From Pirellulaceae bacterium (GTDB lineage: Bacteria; Planctomycetota; Planctomycetia; Pirellulales; Pirellulaceae): a DNA stretch of 64,000 bases. The stretch covers positions 124,001 to 188,000 of the forward strand of contig BPJV01000003.1 in the NCBI GenBank assembly GCA_026004795.1, written 5' to 3'. Made by a program: the position numbers and the translations under genes. Below, one piece after another: positions 1 to 8,357 of the stretch (positions are counted from its first letter, which is position 1; every line of letters begins with the position of its first letter). The notes below the pieces were generated by a model. It was not told where the DNA came from. It was given only the letters and a program-made list of their open reading frames with translations, and ran no database searches.

Positions 1-104
1 AGGGAATAATGATCGGGCATCAGGGCAGGGGAGGGCGGGGGACTTTGACAATCTCCGCGAAAAGGGGACATGGTTCGGTGGAGATCAGAAACAGACAAAG
101 ATCG

Positions 105-1157
105 ATGCATAGGACTCGCTCGGCCATATCGCGGCGGCGAATGCTACAATTGGCAGTGGCGAGCACGGCCGCTTGCGCGTGGCGCCCCGCGCAAGGGCGA
201 CCGTCGCGGAGCGATCCACGCTGGGAACAGTCGATTCGCGCTGGATTGGACTACCTCGCGCGGACTCAGAACACGCGTGGGCAATGGAATACCCCTCCCT
301 ATCACACCGCCCTGGCCGCCCTGGCCGGTACGGCACTAATCTGTTCCGGTTCTACCACGACTCAGGGGCCGTACGCCAAGCAGATCGCCCGCTGTACCGA
401 TTTTCTGATCTCCAAAAGTCGCCCCAACGGATTGATCGGTGACCCGGCGACGGACACTCGTTACACCTACGGTCATGGCTTCTCCATGCTCATGCTCAGC
501 CAGGTGTTGGGGGAAGAAGGGTACGCCGATCGACGGCGAGAATTGATCGACGTCCTGAATCGGGCCGTCACCTTCTGCAGCAACGCTCAAACCGATGCCG
601 GCGGTTGGGGATACGTCAGTGCCAAGGACGGCGCTAACTACGACGAAGGTTCGACTACCGTCACGCAAGTACAGGGGTTGCGAGGTTGCCGCAATGCAGG
701 TATTCCTGTCCCCGCCGAAGTGATCGAACGCGCCAAGAATTACATCTATCGATGCAAGAACGATGACGGCGGCATTAGCTACTCGAGCAAGCAGATGGGG
801 ACTTCTCGCCCGGCAATCACTGCGGCAGCGCTTGCCGCCCTGTACAATGCGGGCGATTACGACAGTCAACACGTGCCAGAGATGTTGCGTTACGTGCGTG
901 AGAAACTGCACAGCCTCACCGATGAGGCATCCGCCTTCGGCCATTGGCATTACACGTACCTGTACTACGCGCAGGTCGTCTATCGCCAGGGCGACGAGGA
1001 GTGGCTTCCTTTCCGCGACCAACTCTACAACCGTATCGTCAGCGAGCAAAACAGTGATGGCTCATGGGATGGCCAAATCCATCCCGTCTACATCACTGCC
1101 TGCAACCTGATCATGTTGCAATTGGATCGCGGTTTGCTTCCCATCTACCAACGCTGA
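105..1157 (+). CDS. Tat-exported prenyltransferase/squalene-cyclase repeat protein
   Basis: About 350 residues. The start at 105 is chosen because it gives a twin-arginine-type leader (SRRRMLQLAVAS) near the N-terminus; the longer reading from position 9 adds only an unlikely basic stretch. The mature part has alpha/alpha-barrel repeats like those of squalene cyclases and prenyltransferases, with repeat-type motifs such as GGWGY and DGSWDG. The acidic DxDD catalytic motif of true squalene-hopene cyclases is not seen, so enzymatic cyclase activity is unlikely. Such proteins are common in planctomycetes and are usually of unknown role. It probably acts outside the cytoplasmic membrane. The downstream gene is convergent, 22 bases away. 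Confidence 0.75.
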   Translation: MHRTRSAISRRRMLQLAVASTAACAWRPAQGRPSRSDPRWEQSIRAGLDYLARTQNTRGQWNTPPYHTALAALAGTALICSGSTTTQGPYAKQIARCTDFLISKSRPNGLIGDPATDTRYTYGHGFSMLMLSQVLGEEGYADRRRELIDVLNRAVTFCSNAQTDAGGWGYVSAKDGANYDEGSTTVTQVQGLRGCRNAGIPVPAEVIERAKNYIYRCKNDDGGISYSSKQMGTSRPAITAAALAALYNAGDYDSQHVPEMLRYVREKLHSLTDEASAFGHWHYTYLYYAQVVYRQGDEEWLPFRDQLYNRIVSEQNSDGSWDGQIHPVYITACNLIMLQLDRGLLPIYQR

Positions 1158-1179
1158 TCGCCCGATCGCTGACGCACCA

Positions 1180-1932
1180 CTAAGGCTCATCGGGAAACTT
1201 CACCGACACGACATGCCAGATCGCCACCGGAGCTTCATTCGGCTGACGCACCACCTGCCCTTCACTCCGCTGCAACTCGACCCAAACTCGATCGCGCTTT
1301 CCTCGGGCCCGCTCGTTGCGCACCTCCACCGTTACCGTTGCCCGCGAACCGTACTCGCGGACGCTGATGCCACGCACGAATTTCCATTGTGCGTCAGGAC
1401 CTTGAGCCATCACGAACTTGGTGACCTCATCCCGCAAAAAGCTCTCCGCAACCTCACGCGTCTCTGGCTCCGCCTCCTGGTAGTAGCGCGCGAGATCCGT
1501 GCCGGTCACCTTTCGATCATGCTCCGGTCGCATCAATTCCAGCGCCACGTACTTCTGTCCGGAAGCCAAGGTAGTAAGAAAATCCTCCGCATGCTGCGCC
1601 GCCACCTGATATAAATAGCGGTGGTGTCCATTGAGAGAGGTAAGCGACCAAGTGGCGCTGAGCACGCTGAGAGCCAAACCGGTCTGGGCCAGGGCGCGTC
1701 CACGTACTGCTTGATTCCGATCGATATACCACAGGGTGACGGCGGAGAACACCGCTGCGATCACGCACAACGGCACGAGAAGACTGGAGAAGATGGAAAA
1801 AGATGCCAAAACACCCACCAAAAGGGAGAAAACCGCCATGCGGCTCAAAGGTGGTATATCTTCACCGACATTCAACTCACCGTGCAGTACAGGCCGATCC
1901 GTTGCCACGTCGTTCATCGCCATTTCTGCCAC
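1180..1932 (-). CDS. Membrane protein with DUF4190-like N-terminal region
   Basis: 250 residues. Two hydrophobic helices (roughly residues 32-70) are followed by a turn and a soluble C-terminal half of about 150 residues. The membrane part, with its basic 'RGRALAQTGL' turn between hydrophobic stretches, resembles DUF4190-type small membrane domains; the C-terminal half has no clear relative to me. It is the last gene of a minus-strand set after pilT and the pseudo-ATPase, 60 bases downstream of the latter, so it may belong to the same pilus-type machine. That link is inference from position only. Confidence 0.6.
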   Translation of the reverse strand: MAEMAMNDVATDRPVLHGELNVGEDIPPLSRMAVFSLLVGVLASFSIFSSLLVPLCVIAAVFSAVTLWYIDRNQAVRGRALAQTGLALSVLSATWSLTSLNGHHRYLYQVAAQHAEDFLTTLASGQKYVALELMRPEHDRKVTGTDLARYYQEAEPETREVAESFLRDEVTKFVMAQGPDAQWKFVRGISVREYGSRATVTVEVRNERARGKRDRVWVELQRSEGQVVRQPNEAPVAIWHVVSVKFPDEP

Positions 1933-1992
1933 CGGTTCTATTCTCCTTCTCGTGCACTACTTGGCCCCGTGGTGATCGTCTCCCGGTCGGCA

Positions 1993-3360
1993 CTAGGCCT
2001 TTTTGGGAGGCGTTAAAATCCGCTGCAATTCCTGCAAACTTGTCATTCCGGTCGCCACCGCCAGGATACCTTCCTCCTGAAGCGTAAGAAAACCGTTCTT
2101 TCTCGCCACGGCTAATACGGACGCAGGTCGCGGATCGTTCAATATGGCCTTGCGAATTTCATCGTTGATCACCAACAGTTCGAAAATGGCTGCGCGCCCA
2201 TAATAGCCACGTCCACCACACTTACCGCAGATCTCGATCTCGATCGGCCTGCCGTTGGCATCGACCCGTTTTTCCGGCGGTGGAGCGATCGTCGGCTGGT
2301 AAAGCGTCTGCACGCGGCCTGGAGGAATCCCCAATTTTTGCAACAACTGGGGCGACGGTTGAAACGGCTTCCGACACTCGACACACAGTCGACGCAACAA
2401 ACGCTGATTCAACACGCCGGACGTGATCTTGACCAGATCCTTGGAGCAGCTCTTGAAACGGGCCAACAACTTCAACAGTGCTTCGACCGCCGATGCGGCT
2501 TGCAGGCGCGTGATGACGGTTCTCCCTTCCTCCTTCACCTCCCCGCACATCAATTGGCACACTTCCTCGTTGACCAGATCGGGAAACACCAACACATCGG
2601 GCTGTTTCAACAGCAGGCTCTTGAGCACCTTCATCGGCGTCTCTCCTGCCTGCGAGTCATAAAGATGCTTGGTGATGTTGATCAACTCCGGCTCGCGCAG
2701 GTGCACGTCCTCCACACTGTGGAAGTCGCGTACAAATCGATCGGCCGCCTCCAAACCTACCCGCCAGGTCGTCGGCAAGCCATGGCCGGGAGGAGCGCTG
2801 AACAAGAACAGATGTTCCGAAGCATTAAGCAGATCGCGCAACTGATCTTGCATCTTCTTGCGCATCCCCAAATCGGCCAGCGTCGTCAACACCGGCTTTT
2901 TAGGCTCCAGCCGCAACAGCACGCGTTCCCCCGTGGGCACCCCTTGGCTGGTGAAGTCCATCAACCAGTCCACTCCCTTGTACTTCAGCGGCAGCACCGC
3001 CTGCTGCTTCGATCGACGATCGGCCGGATTCAGATCGCACAATTTTTTTAGCGCCACTAAGACGCCATCACCGGTCGGTCGATCCATCGGCGGCAGCGCC
3101 TCCCACAGACCATCGATCCGCAACCGCACCGCCACCGCCTGTTTGGAATAGTCCAATAAGATCTGTTCGGCTCGATTATCAATCGCTTGGGCAAGCAGGG
3201 TCAAAGTGGCCGGCCACTGGGGCATGCTGCGGCAAGCGATCAATACGCCCTGTTCGACCTGTTTGTCCGCAATGGGCGGTTTGAAATCAATCTTTGGCAA
3301 TTCACTGACATCACTACCGGATGCCCCGGAACCGGTCTTCTTATTCTTTCGACGCAGCAT
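1993..3360 (-). CDS. Degenerate PilB/PilT-family ATPase (pseudo-ATPase)
   Basis: 455 residues from the ATG at 3360, which has a GAGG ribosome site 8 bases upstream; an ATG at 3414 (AAGG 6 bases upstream) would add 18 residues and overlap pilT by 26 bases. The fold follows GspE/PilB: an N-terminal domain, a nucleotide-binding core, and a C-terminal four-cysteine site (CVEC near 330, then CGKCGGRGYYGRA). The core motifs are broken. The Walker A position reads APPGHGLPTT (about 189-198), so the lysine and serine/threonine are gone, and the Walker B GE pair is replaced by PD (VFPDLVNEE). It is therefore probably a non-hydrolysing partner of the PilT encoded just upstream. Family membership is fairly clear; the role is inferred. 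Confidence 0.8.
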   Translation of the reverse strand: MLRRKNKKTGSGASGSDVSELPKIDFKPPIADKQVEQGVLIACRSMPQWPATLTLLAQAIDNRAEQILLDYSKQAVAVRLRIDGLWEALPPMDRPTGDGVLVALKKLCDLNPADRRSKQQAVLPLKYKGVDWLMDFTSQGVPTGERVLLRLEPKKPVLTTLADLGMRKKMQDQLRDLLNASEHLFLFSAPPGHGLPTTWRVGLEAADRFVRDFHSVEDVHLREPELINITKHLYDSQAGETPMKVLKSLLLKQPDVLVFPDLVNEEVCQLMCGEVKEEGRTVITRLQAASAVEALLKLLARFKSCSKDLVKITSGVLNQRLLRRLCVECRKPFQPSPQLLQKLGIPPGRVQTLYQPTIAPPPEKRVDANGRPIEIEICGKCGGRGYYGRAAIFELLVINDEIRKAILNDPRPASVLAVARKNGFLTLQEEGILAVATGMTSLQELQRILTPPKKA

Positions 3361-3388
3361 AAACAATGCCTCGCTGGGTAATTCACCG

Positions 3389-4570
3389 TTAGATAATGCC
3401 TGGCTGGCTGACATCGATGCCCTTGAGCGCCATCTTCAAGGCATCCTTGTTCGGCGCCACGGCAAAGGCGGTAGGGCGGTCGATCAATTCGTCATCGATC
3501 AACTGTTTCAAACTCATAGTAAAATCTTGCATGCCTTCAGCAGCACCGATGCGAATCGCATCCGGGAGTTTCGAATCGTGCCCCTCCAGGACCAACTTCT
3601 GAATCATCGGCGTGAACGTCATGATCTCCACGGTGGGCACGCGTCCTACTCCCGGCTTGATCGACTTGAGCAATTTCTGGGCAATGATCGCTTTCATGTT
3701 GAACGCGATCGCCGATCGGATCGCGCCATGCATCTCCTCAGGAAACAGGTCGAGAATACGACCGATGGTTGTGGGCGCACTGGAGGCGTGGATCGTACCA
3801 AAAACCAAGTGCCCGGTTTCGGCGGCATGGATCGCCGTCATAAACGTTTCCTGGTCGCGCATCTCACCAACCAGAATGATGTCGGGGTCTTCCCGCACCG
3901 CATGCTTCATGCCGATTTCGAAGTTCCTGACGTCCTCGCCGATCTCCCGCTGGTTGATCAAGCACTTGTCCTCCTTGAACACGAACTCGATCGGATCCTC
4001 CAGCGTAAGAATGTGCTTTGAATAGATCGAGTTGATGTAGTTCAACATCGACCCGATGGTGGTGCTCTTTCCCGAACCGGTTACCCCGGCCAGTAGAATC
4101 ATCCCCTGGTCGAAATGACAGAGTTTTTCGATCGACGCCGGCAAGTACAGCCCTTCGAAGGGCGGAATGAAGTTGTTCACCCGTCGAGCCACCAAGCCGA
4201 TTTTGCCCAACTGCTTGAGCATGTTCACGCGAAAGCGCCAGTCCTCCCCGTCGACGTTGACCACGTAGGCGAAGTCGCAGCCACCATCTTCCTCAAAGAT
4301 GCGCCGCGCCCGATCATCCATCATCGGCACCAGCAAACGCACCATCTCCTCGTTCTCGATCGGCGGACGGTTGAGAGGCTTGAGAGTGCCGTGGACCCGC
4401 ACAATGGGAGGCTGCCCCACTTTCATGTGCAAGTCACTTCCTTGCAGCTTAACCAACGCACGGAAGTACTTGTCAACTTCCAACTCCTTGCGTTCCTTTA
4501 GCAGGCCCCGCATTAGTCGGTCGACCGTTGCGTCACCCGATGGGGGATTCTTGCTCTCCGCGGTTGCCAC
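3389..4570 (-). CDS. pilT: PilT-family twitching/retraction ATPase
   Basis: 393 residues. PilT-type hexameric ATPases power pilus retraction at the cytoplasmic base of type IV pili. Seen here: an N-terminal domain beginning near residue 40 (GSDLHMKVGQPP), Walker A GVTGSGKSTT (about 162-171), an Asp box (TLEDPIEF), Walker B DIILVGEMRD, and the His box around TGHLVFGTIH. Unlike the following gene, all catalytic motifs are intact. The start is GTG at 4570 with a GGAGGAGG ribosome site upstream. It heads a minus-strand set with the pseudo-ATPase and a membrane protein. No other pilus assembly gene adjoins it; a GspE/GspF island lies 9 kb away. Confidence 0.92.
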   Translation of the reverse strand: MATAESKNPPSGDATVDRLMRGLLKERKELEVDKYFRALVKLQGSDLHMKVGQPPIVRVHGTLKPLNRPPIENEEMVRLLVPMMDDRARRIFEEDGGCDFAYVVNVDGEDWRFRVNMLKQLGKIGLVARRVNNFIPPFEGLYLPASIEKLCHFDQGMILLAGVTGSGKSTTIGSMLNYINSIYSKHILTLEDPIEFVFKEDKCLINQREIGEDVRNFEIGMKHAVREDPDIILVGEMRDQETFMTAIHAAETGHLVFGTIHASSAPTTIGRILDLFPEEMHGAIRSAIAFNMKAIIAQKLLKSIKPGVGRVPTVEIMTFTPMIQKLVLEGHDSKLPDAIRIGAAEGMQDFTMSLKQLIDDELIDRPTAFAVAPNKDALKMALKGIDVSQPGII

Positions 4571-4691
4571 TATTGTCTTCCTCCTCCGGTAACGTCACTC
4601 GAATCCAACGATGTCAACTATCTTAGTTACACGATGAGAAACGTCGATTCTTTTGGAAAGATCGCCTCGCTGAAACCGACGTCGTTGCCCC

Positions 4692-5462
4692 TCACAACCG
4701 CACCGCGATCCCGCGGGCGGCCATGATCCTCTTGGTTTCTTCTATTGTATACTGACCAAAGTGAAAAATACTTGCTGCCAATGCAGCATCAGCGTGGCCA
4801 AACTGAATCACATCGGCCAAGTGCTCAGGTCTGCCCGCTCCGCCACTGGCAACGACGGGAATGGAGACCGCCTTACTGACGGCGGCGGTAATCTCGATGT
4901 CGTAGCCATCGCAGGTGCCATCGCGATCCATGCTCGTCAACACGATCTCGCCGGCACCCAATGACTCCACTTGCTGCGCCCAGGTGACCGCCTCCAGACC
5001 GGTGGGTGTTCGCCCGCCATGGATATGAACTTCCCAACGCTCGCCCCCATCCTCAGTGCGCACGCGTTTCGGATCAATATTCACCACAATACACTGGCTG
5101 CCAAATCGACGAGCGGCCTGTTCGACTAGCTCGGGGTTCTTGCAAGCTGCCGTGTTGATCGAAACCTTGTCACAACCGGCTTGCAACAATTGGCGGATGT
5201 CCTCCAATGACCGCACCCCGCCGCCCACGGTCAAGGGCATGAACACTTGTTCGGCCGTTCGCCGCACCACGTCCAACATGATCCCGCGCTGCTCATGACT
5301 GGCCGTGATATCGAGAAAAACAAGTTCGTCCGCTCCTTCACGTTCGTATCGCGCTGCGACCTCGACCGGATCGCCTGCATCCCGCAAATTGACGAAGTTC
5401 GTTCCTTTGACCACGCGGCCCCGATCAACGTCCAAACAGGGGATAATTCGCTTTGCTAACAT
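4692..5462 (-). CDS. hisF: Imidazole glycerol phosphate synthase, cyclase subunit HisF
   Basis: 256 residues, the normal HisF length, from the ATG at 5462, where the conserved N-terminus [12 protein letters not shown] begins. The longer open frame to 5600 has no family match. HisF converts PRFAR plus ammonia supplied by HisH into imidazole glycerol phosphate and AICAR in histidine synthesis. The two catalytic aspartates are visible (CLDVD near residue 10 and VVNIDPK near 130), as are the phosphate-binding loops (TVGGGVRS and [11 protein letters not shown]). No other his gene adjoins it. An AGGAAG stretch lies 12 bases upstream of the start. Confidence 0.96.
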   Translation of the reverse strand: MLAKRIIPCLDVDRGRVVKGTNFVNLRDAGDPVEVAARYEREGADELVFLDITASHEQRGIMLDVVRRTAEQVFMPLTVGGGVRSLEDIRQLLQAGCDKVSINTAACKNPELVEQAARRFGSQCIVVNIDPKRVRTEDGGERWEVHIHGGRTPTGLEAVTWAQQVESLGAGEIVLTSMDRDGTCDGYDIEITAAVSKAVSIPVVASGGAGRPEHLADVIQFGHADAALAASIFHFGQYTIEETKRIMAARGIAVRL

Positions 5463-5702
5463 GTTTCGGTTTCGCTTCCTTCTCGGGACAAACGCCAAGC
5501 GGCGGAGGGCTGGCCCTCCAGGGCAAGCACGTCTCGCCATGCTACCACTCCCGTCTCCACCGTCCAGATAGCCATCGCCGGTTGCTCTCGGCTCGGCCAA
5601 ATTACCCAGCTTTTCTTATGCTAGACAGGCGTTTACGCCACAATCGAGGGGAATCGCATTCGCCATCCTCGCTGGCCATGAAGGGAATAAGGAGCGTCTG
5701 GA

Positions 5703-6758
5703 GTGCTGCCACACACATCCCCTATCTCCGCGCGCCGTCTGGTGCAGCACCTGTACCGTCACGTCCGACAGGTGATGGAGGCCATGTTGGCAGCCGGTCG
5801 CCGGTGGGTGGAAGATGACGGCAGCACTTTAGCCGCAGCCGTGGCCTACTACCTCGCTCTATCCCTTTTTCCGCTGCTGTTGGTTGTCTCCAGCGGTTTC
5901 GGCCTGTTTTTAAAGTACACTCACCTGGGTCATGATGCCGAGCAACTGTTCCTCGACATTGTGGCCGAACATTGCTCCCCAGCCCTCGAAGTACAAATCC
6001 GTAGACTGTGGGTGCAGATCCGCGATCAATCCATCCTGGGATGCCCCATCGGTTTGGGTACCGCCCTCATGACCGCCCTCGGGGTGTTCACCCAGTTAGA
6101 ACGAGCACTCGACCGCATTTGGCGACAACCATCCGCAGCCAATCGGTCTTGGTGGAACACAGCCATCAGAGTCGTCAACCAACGCCTCACTGCCTTCCTA
6201 TTGCTGTTGGGAGTCGGCGGAGCCTTGGCAACCATTACTGTGGCAGGATGCGTTTTCGCCTGGATTCGTCACTGGATGAATCAACTCGATTTGCCCGGTA
6301 CCACCATCATTGCGACGTTGGAAGCCTCCACGACCATGGTTTTCAACGCCGCCATATTCTCGGTCCTGTACCGTTGGTTGCCCAAACAAACCGTGCTGTG
6401 GTCCGAGGCATGTCGCGCCGGACTACTCGTGGCGATCGCCTGGGAAGTCGGCCGCCAAATACTGAGCATCTGTTTGATGACCACCCCATACGCCACGACT
6501 TATGGTGCTATCGGGTCGTTCATTCTCGTACTGCTATGGTTCTATTGGGGAGTTTCACTGATCCTATTCGGTGCGGAATACCTATACGCCCTGACGCGCA
6601 AGCGCCTCTCGGCCTCTCCCTCTTCCCGATCCCCGCGGTCACCCTCCGCCTCTCCAATCCAGTCGCCCCACCCGTCTCCGCCCCTATCTACGACATTACC
6701 TCTACCGCAACCCAGCGCCACCCCTGCCCCCCGTTCGCGCCCCCGTCGCGCAGCGTGA
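5703..6758 (+). CDS. YihY/BrkB-family inner membrane protein
   Basis: 351 residues from a GTG at 5703 with AAGGAG 8 bases upstream. The body matches the YihY/virulence factor BrkB family: an N-terminal DDGSTLAAAVAYYLALSLFPLLL signature (in two parts: DDGSTLAAAVAYY and LALSLFPLLL) and about six membrane helices ending with YGAIGSFILVLLWFYW. Family members are integral membrane proteins of unsettled function, once misannotated as RNase BN. The last 55 residues are a serine/proline/arginine-rich low-complexity tail, probably cytoplasmic and disordered. It is divergent from hisF across 240 bases. Confidence 0.88.
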   Translation: MLPHTSPISARRLVQHLYRHVRQVMEAMLAAGRRWVEDDGSTLAAAVAYYLALSLFPLLLVVSSGFGLFLKYTHLGHDAEQLFLDIVAEHCSPALEVQIRRLWVQIRDQSILGCPIGLGTALMTALGVFTQLERALDRIWRQPSAANRSWWNTAIRVVNQRLTAFLLLLGVGGALATITVAGCVFAWIRHWMNQLDLPGTTIIATLEASTTMVFNAAIFSVLYRWLPKQTVLWSEACRAGLLVAIAWEVGRQILSICLMTTPYATTYGAIGSFILVLLWFYWGVSLILFGAEYLYALTRKRLSASPSSRSPRSPSASPIQSPHPSPPLSTTLPLPQPSATPAPRSRPRRAA

Positions 6759-6818
6759 ATCATGAACTCTGCGCGCACTCGAACCGTTCCGGAGGGTCGA
6801 CGATCTGCAACCTGTAAA

Positions 6819-6879
6819 TGGAATTCGCCAGAATTCCCATATACAACCAGTAGTGGAATTCGCCAGAATTCCCATATAC
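6819..6879. repeat. Two copies of a 26-bp palindromic repeat
   Basis: Identical 26-base copies lie at 6819-6844 and 6854-6879, 35 bases apart. Each holds the inverted repeat GGAATTCgccaGAATTCC, so each can fold into a 7-bp stem with a four-base loop. They sit just after the YihY-type gene and have no terminator-like T run. Confidence 0.85.
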
Positions 6880-6891
6880 TCAATACGACCT

Positions 6892-7494
6892 CAGGGACGG
6901 CATGCATCCGCTCCTAGCTGCAATGGTGATCCTTGCCGATCCGCCTGCGGGGCGTCGCACAATCGTCGGGGCCGCAATTCGCTCCGAAGGGGCAGCGCCA
7001 GGAAAGCTCAGGGCAGAGCGAAGCGCCGCCCTGGGAACACGAACGACCAAGCCCTGAAAGGGCGATCCAATTCTGCCTTACGTCCGGGACGTACATAGAA
7101 ACCGTAGCCGCCGCCAGAGGACGATCAAGCCGCCGCCACCGCGCCGGCCCTGGTTGACGTCGCGTAGCGACGCCGTGATGGTAGCCCGGTCATTCATGAC
7201 CGGGACGTCGGGGCCCGCAATCCCTCCCTACGCGTCGCGTAGCGACGCGGTGTGGCGCTGTCTGGCGATGTCTGGCGATGTGCAGGCAGAGCCTGTAAGG
7301 CATTGAGTTCCCAAGCGGAGCCTGGGAACCAGAAACTCATTTCAGCCGCAGACGGGCGGGATGATCTAGCTCCGGGCGTGAGCCCGGAGTTGGATAGCAC
7401 ATTGTTTCCCACCAGTCCCGCAGGGACGGCATGAGCACACCCAAGCCCTGAAAGGGCGCCCCAGTTTTCTCAACAGTCCCGCAGGGACGGCATG
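6892..7494. repeat. Gene-free block of interspersed palindromic repeats
   Basis: The interval between 6759 and 7777 has no believable gene. Several short families alternate here. AGTCCCGCAGGGACGGCATG is found at 7414-7433 and 7475-7494, with a partial copy at 6892-6904. AGCCCTGAAAGGGCG is found at 7050-7064 and 7444-7458. GTCGCGTAGCGACGC is found at 7159-7173 and 7234-7248. Hairpins are formed by CCGGTCATTCATGACCGG and by CTCCGGGCGTGAGCCCGGAG. A CAGGGC/GCCCTGGG stem lies near 7011-7034. The same AGCCCTGAAAGGGCG unit recurs at the far end of the window. This looks like a planctomycete REP-type element cluster. Confidence 0.8.
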
Positions 7495-7777
7495 CTGAAG
7501 CCACGGCTCACCAACCCGTGGGCCCTAACCTGTTACCGCAGAAACACTTGTGTCAAGCCAAGTGATGGGTGGCACCATACTGCTCAATAGGTTGGCACGG
7601 TCAGCGACCTGCAAATGCACCCACCTCCGCAGAAGTTCCGTGGTGACCTGGCCGGCATGCGACGCTTACTTCTCATGCAATCGCCGCTTTACCTCGCGTC
7701 ATGCAGGTGGAGTGTCCACGATACAGAGACCATTTGTTCACAAGCCCCTTGCATCCGGTCGATGGACATCGTTCCGC

Positions 7778-8323
7778 TTAATGGCGCGCCGCAGGCGGGA
7801 TCAGCTCACCACTGGGATTTAGGGAGCTGATAAGGGGCAGGAGTTCATCGCCCTCCCACTGCTTGATGGCTCTTGCGCCCGAGGGGAGTTGGGCATAGAC
7901 GGTCAAATGGGTCATCGGCCAATCCTCAGGATGATAGACGGTGCTTCCCTTGGTATGAAAGAACTTCAACGGAATCACCACCTCCTGGCCAGGCTCGATC
8001 GTCCCTGGATGGTAGTAGAAGTACTGTTCGTTGATCGCCACATTGACATTGCGCCACGTTTCCTCGGTTGGATTGCGCAAGATGATGCAAGGTACCAACC
8101 TTGCGTCGGGCGAACTATCACTCGGCCACGCACGTGGTCCGACCTGGACCTCCACCTTCAATTCGGGATCACGGTGGTCAGGAGTTGCAAAATAGAGGAT
8201 GACGACGAGCAAAAAAGGGACCAGGGTGACGACCGCCAGGATCAGCGTCAGTTGTCCTTTGGTCAAAGTCTCGTGCGGTTGTTCTCCAGTTTCTCCATGG
8301 TGTTCGGCTTGTGGATGATCCAT
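7778..8323 (-). CDS. Hypothetical single-pass membrane protein
   Basis: 181 residues: a short acidic/histidine-rich cytoplasmic N-terminus, one membrane helix (about residues 26-46, LILAVVTLVPFLLVVILYF), and an outer domain of about 130 residues with beta-rich character (CIILRNPTEETWRNVNVAIN). The outer part reads like an immunoglobulin-like or FixG-type beta-sandwich, but I do not recognise a named family. It is 34 bases downstream of the DUF1501 gene on the same strand, so it is probably cotranscribed with the DUF1501/PSD1 pair. Confidence 0.65.
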   Translation of the reverse strand: MDHPQAEHHGETGEQPHETLTKGQLTLILAVVTLVPFLLVVILYFATPDHRDPELKVEVQVGPRAWPSDSSPDARLVPCIILRNPTEETWRNVNVAINEQYFYYHPGTIEPGQEVVIPLKFFHTKGSTVYHPEDWPMTHLTVYAQLPSGARAIKQWEGDELLPLISSLNPSGELIPPAARH

Positions 8324-8357
8324 CGGGTATCCCTGAAAAGTTCCTGCTGGCGGGCTA

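Noticed and set aside
336-1049. 237-residue minus-strand open frame
   Set aside because: It lies fully inside the Tat-exported repeat-protein gene in another frame and has no homology pattern.
7414-7494. Possible short CRISPR array (two 20-base repeats 61 bases apart)
   Set aside because: Only two full copies, and the region between holds another repeat family rather than a unique spacer.
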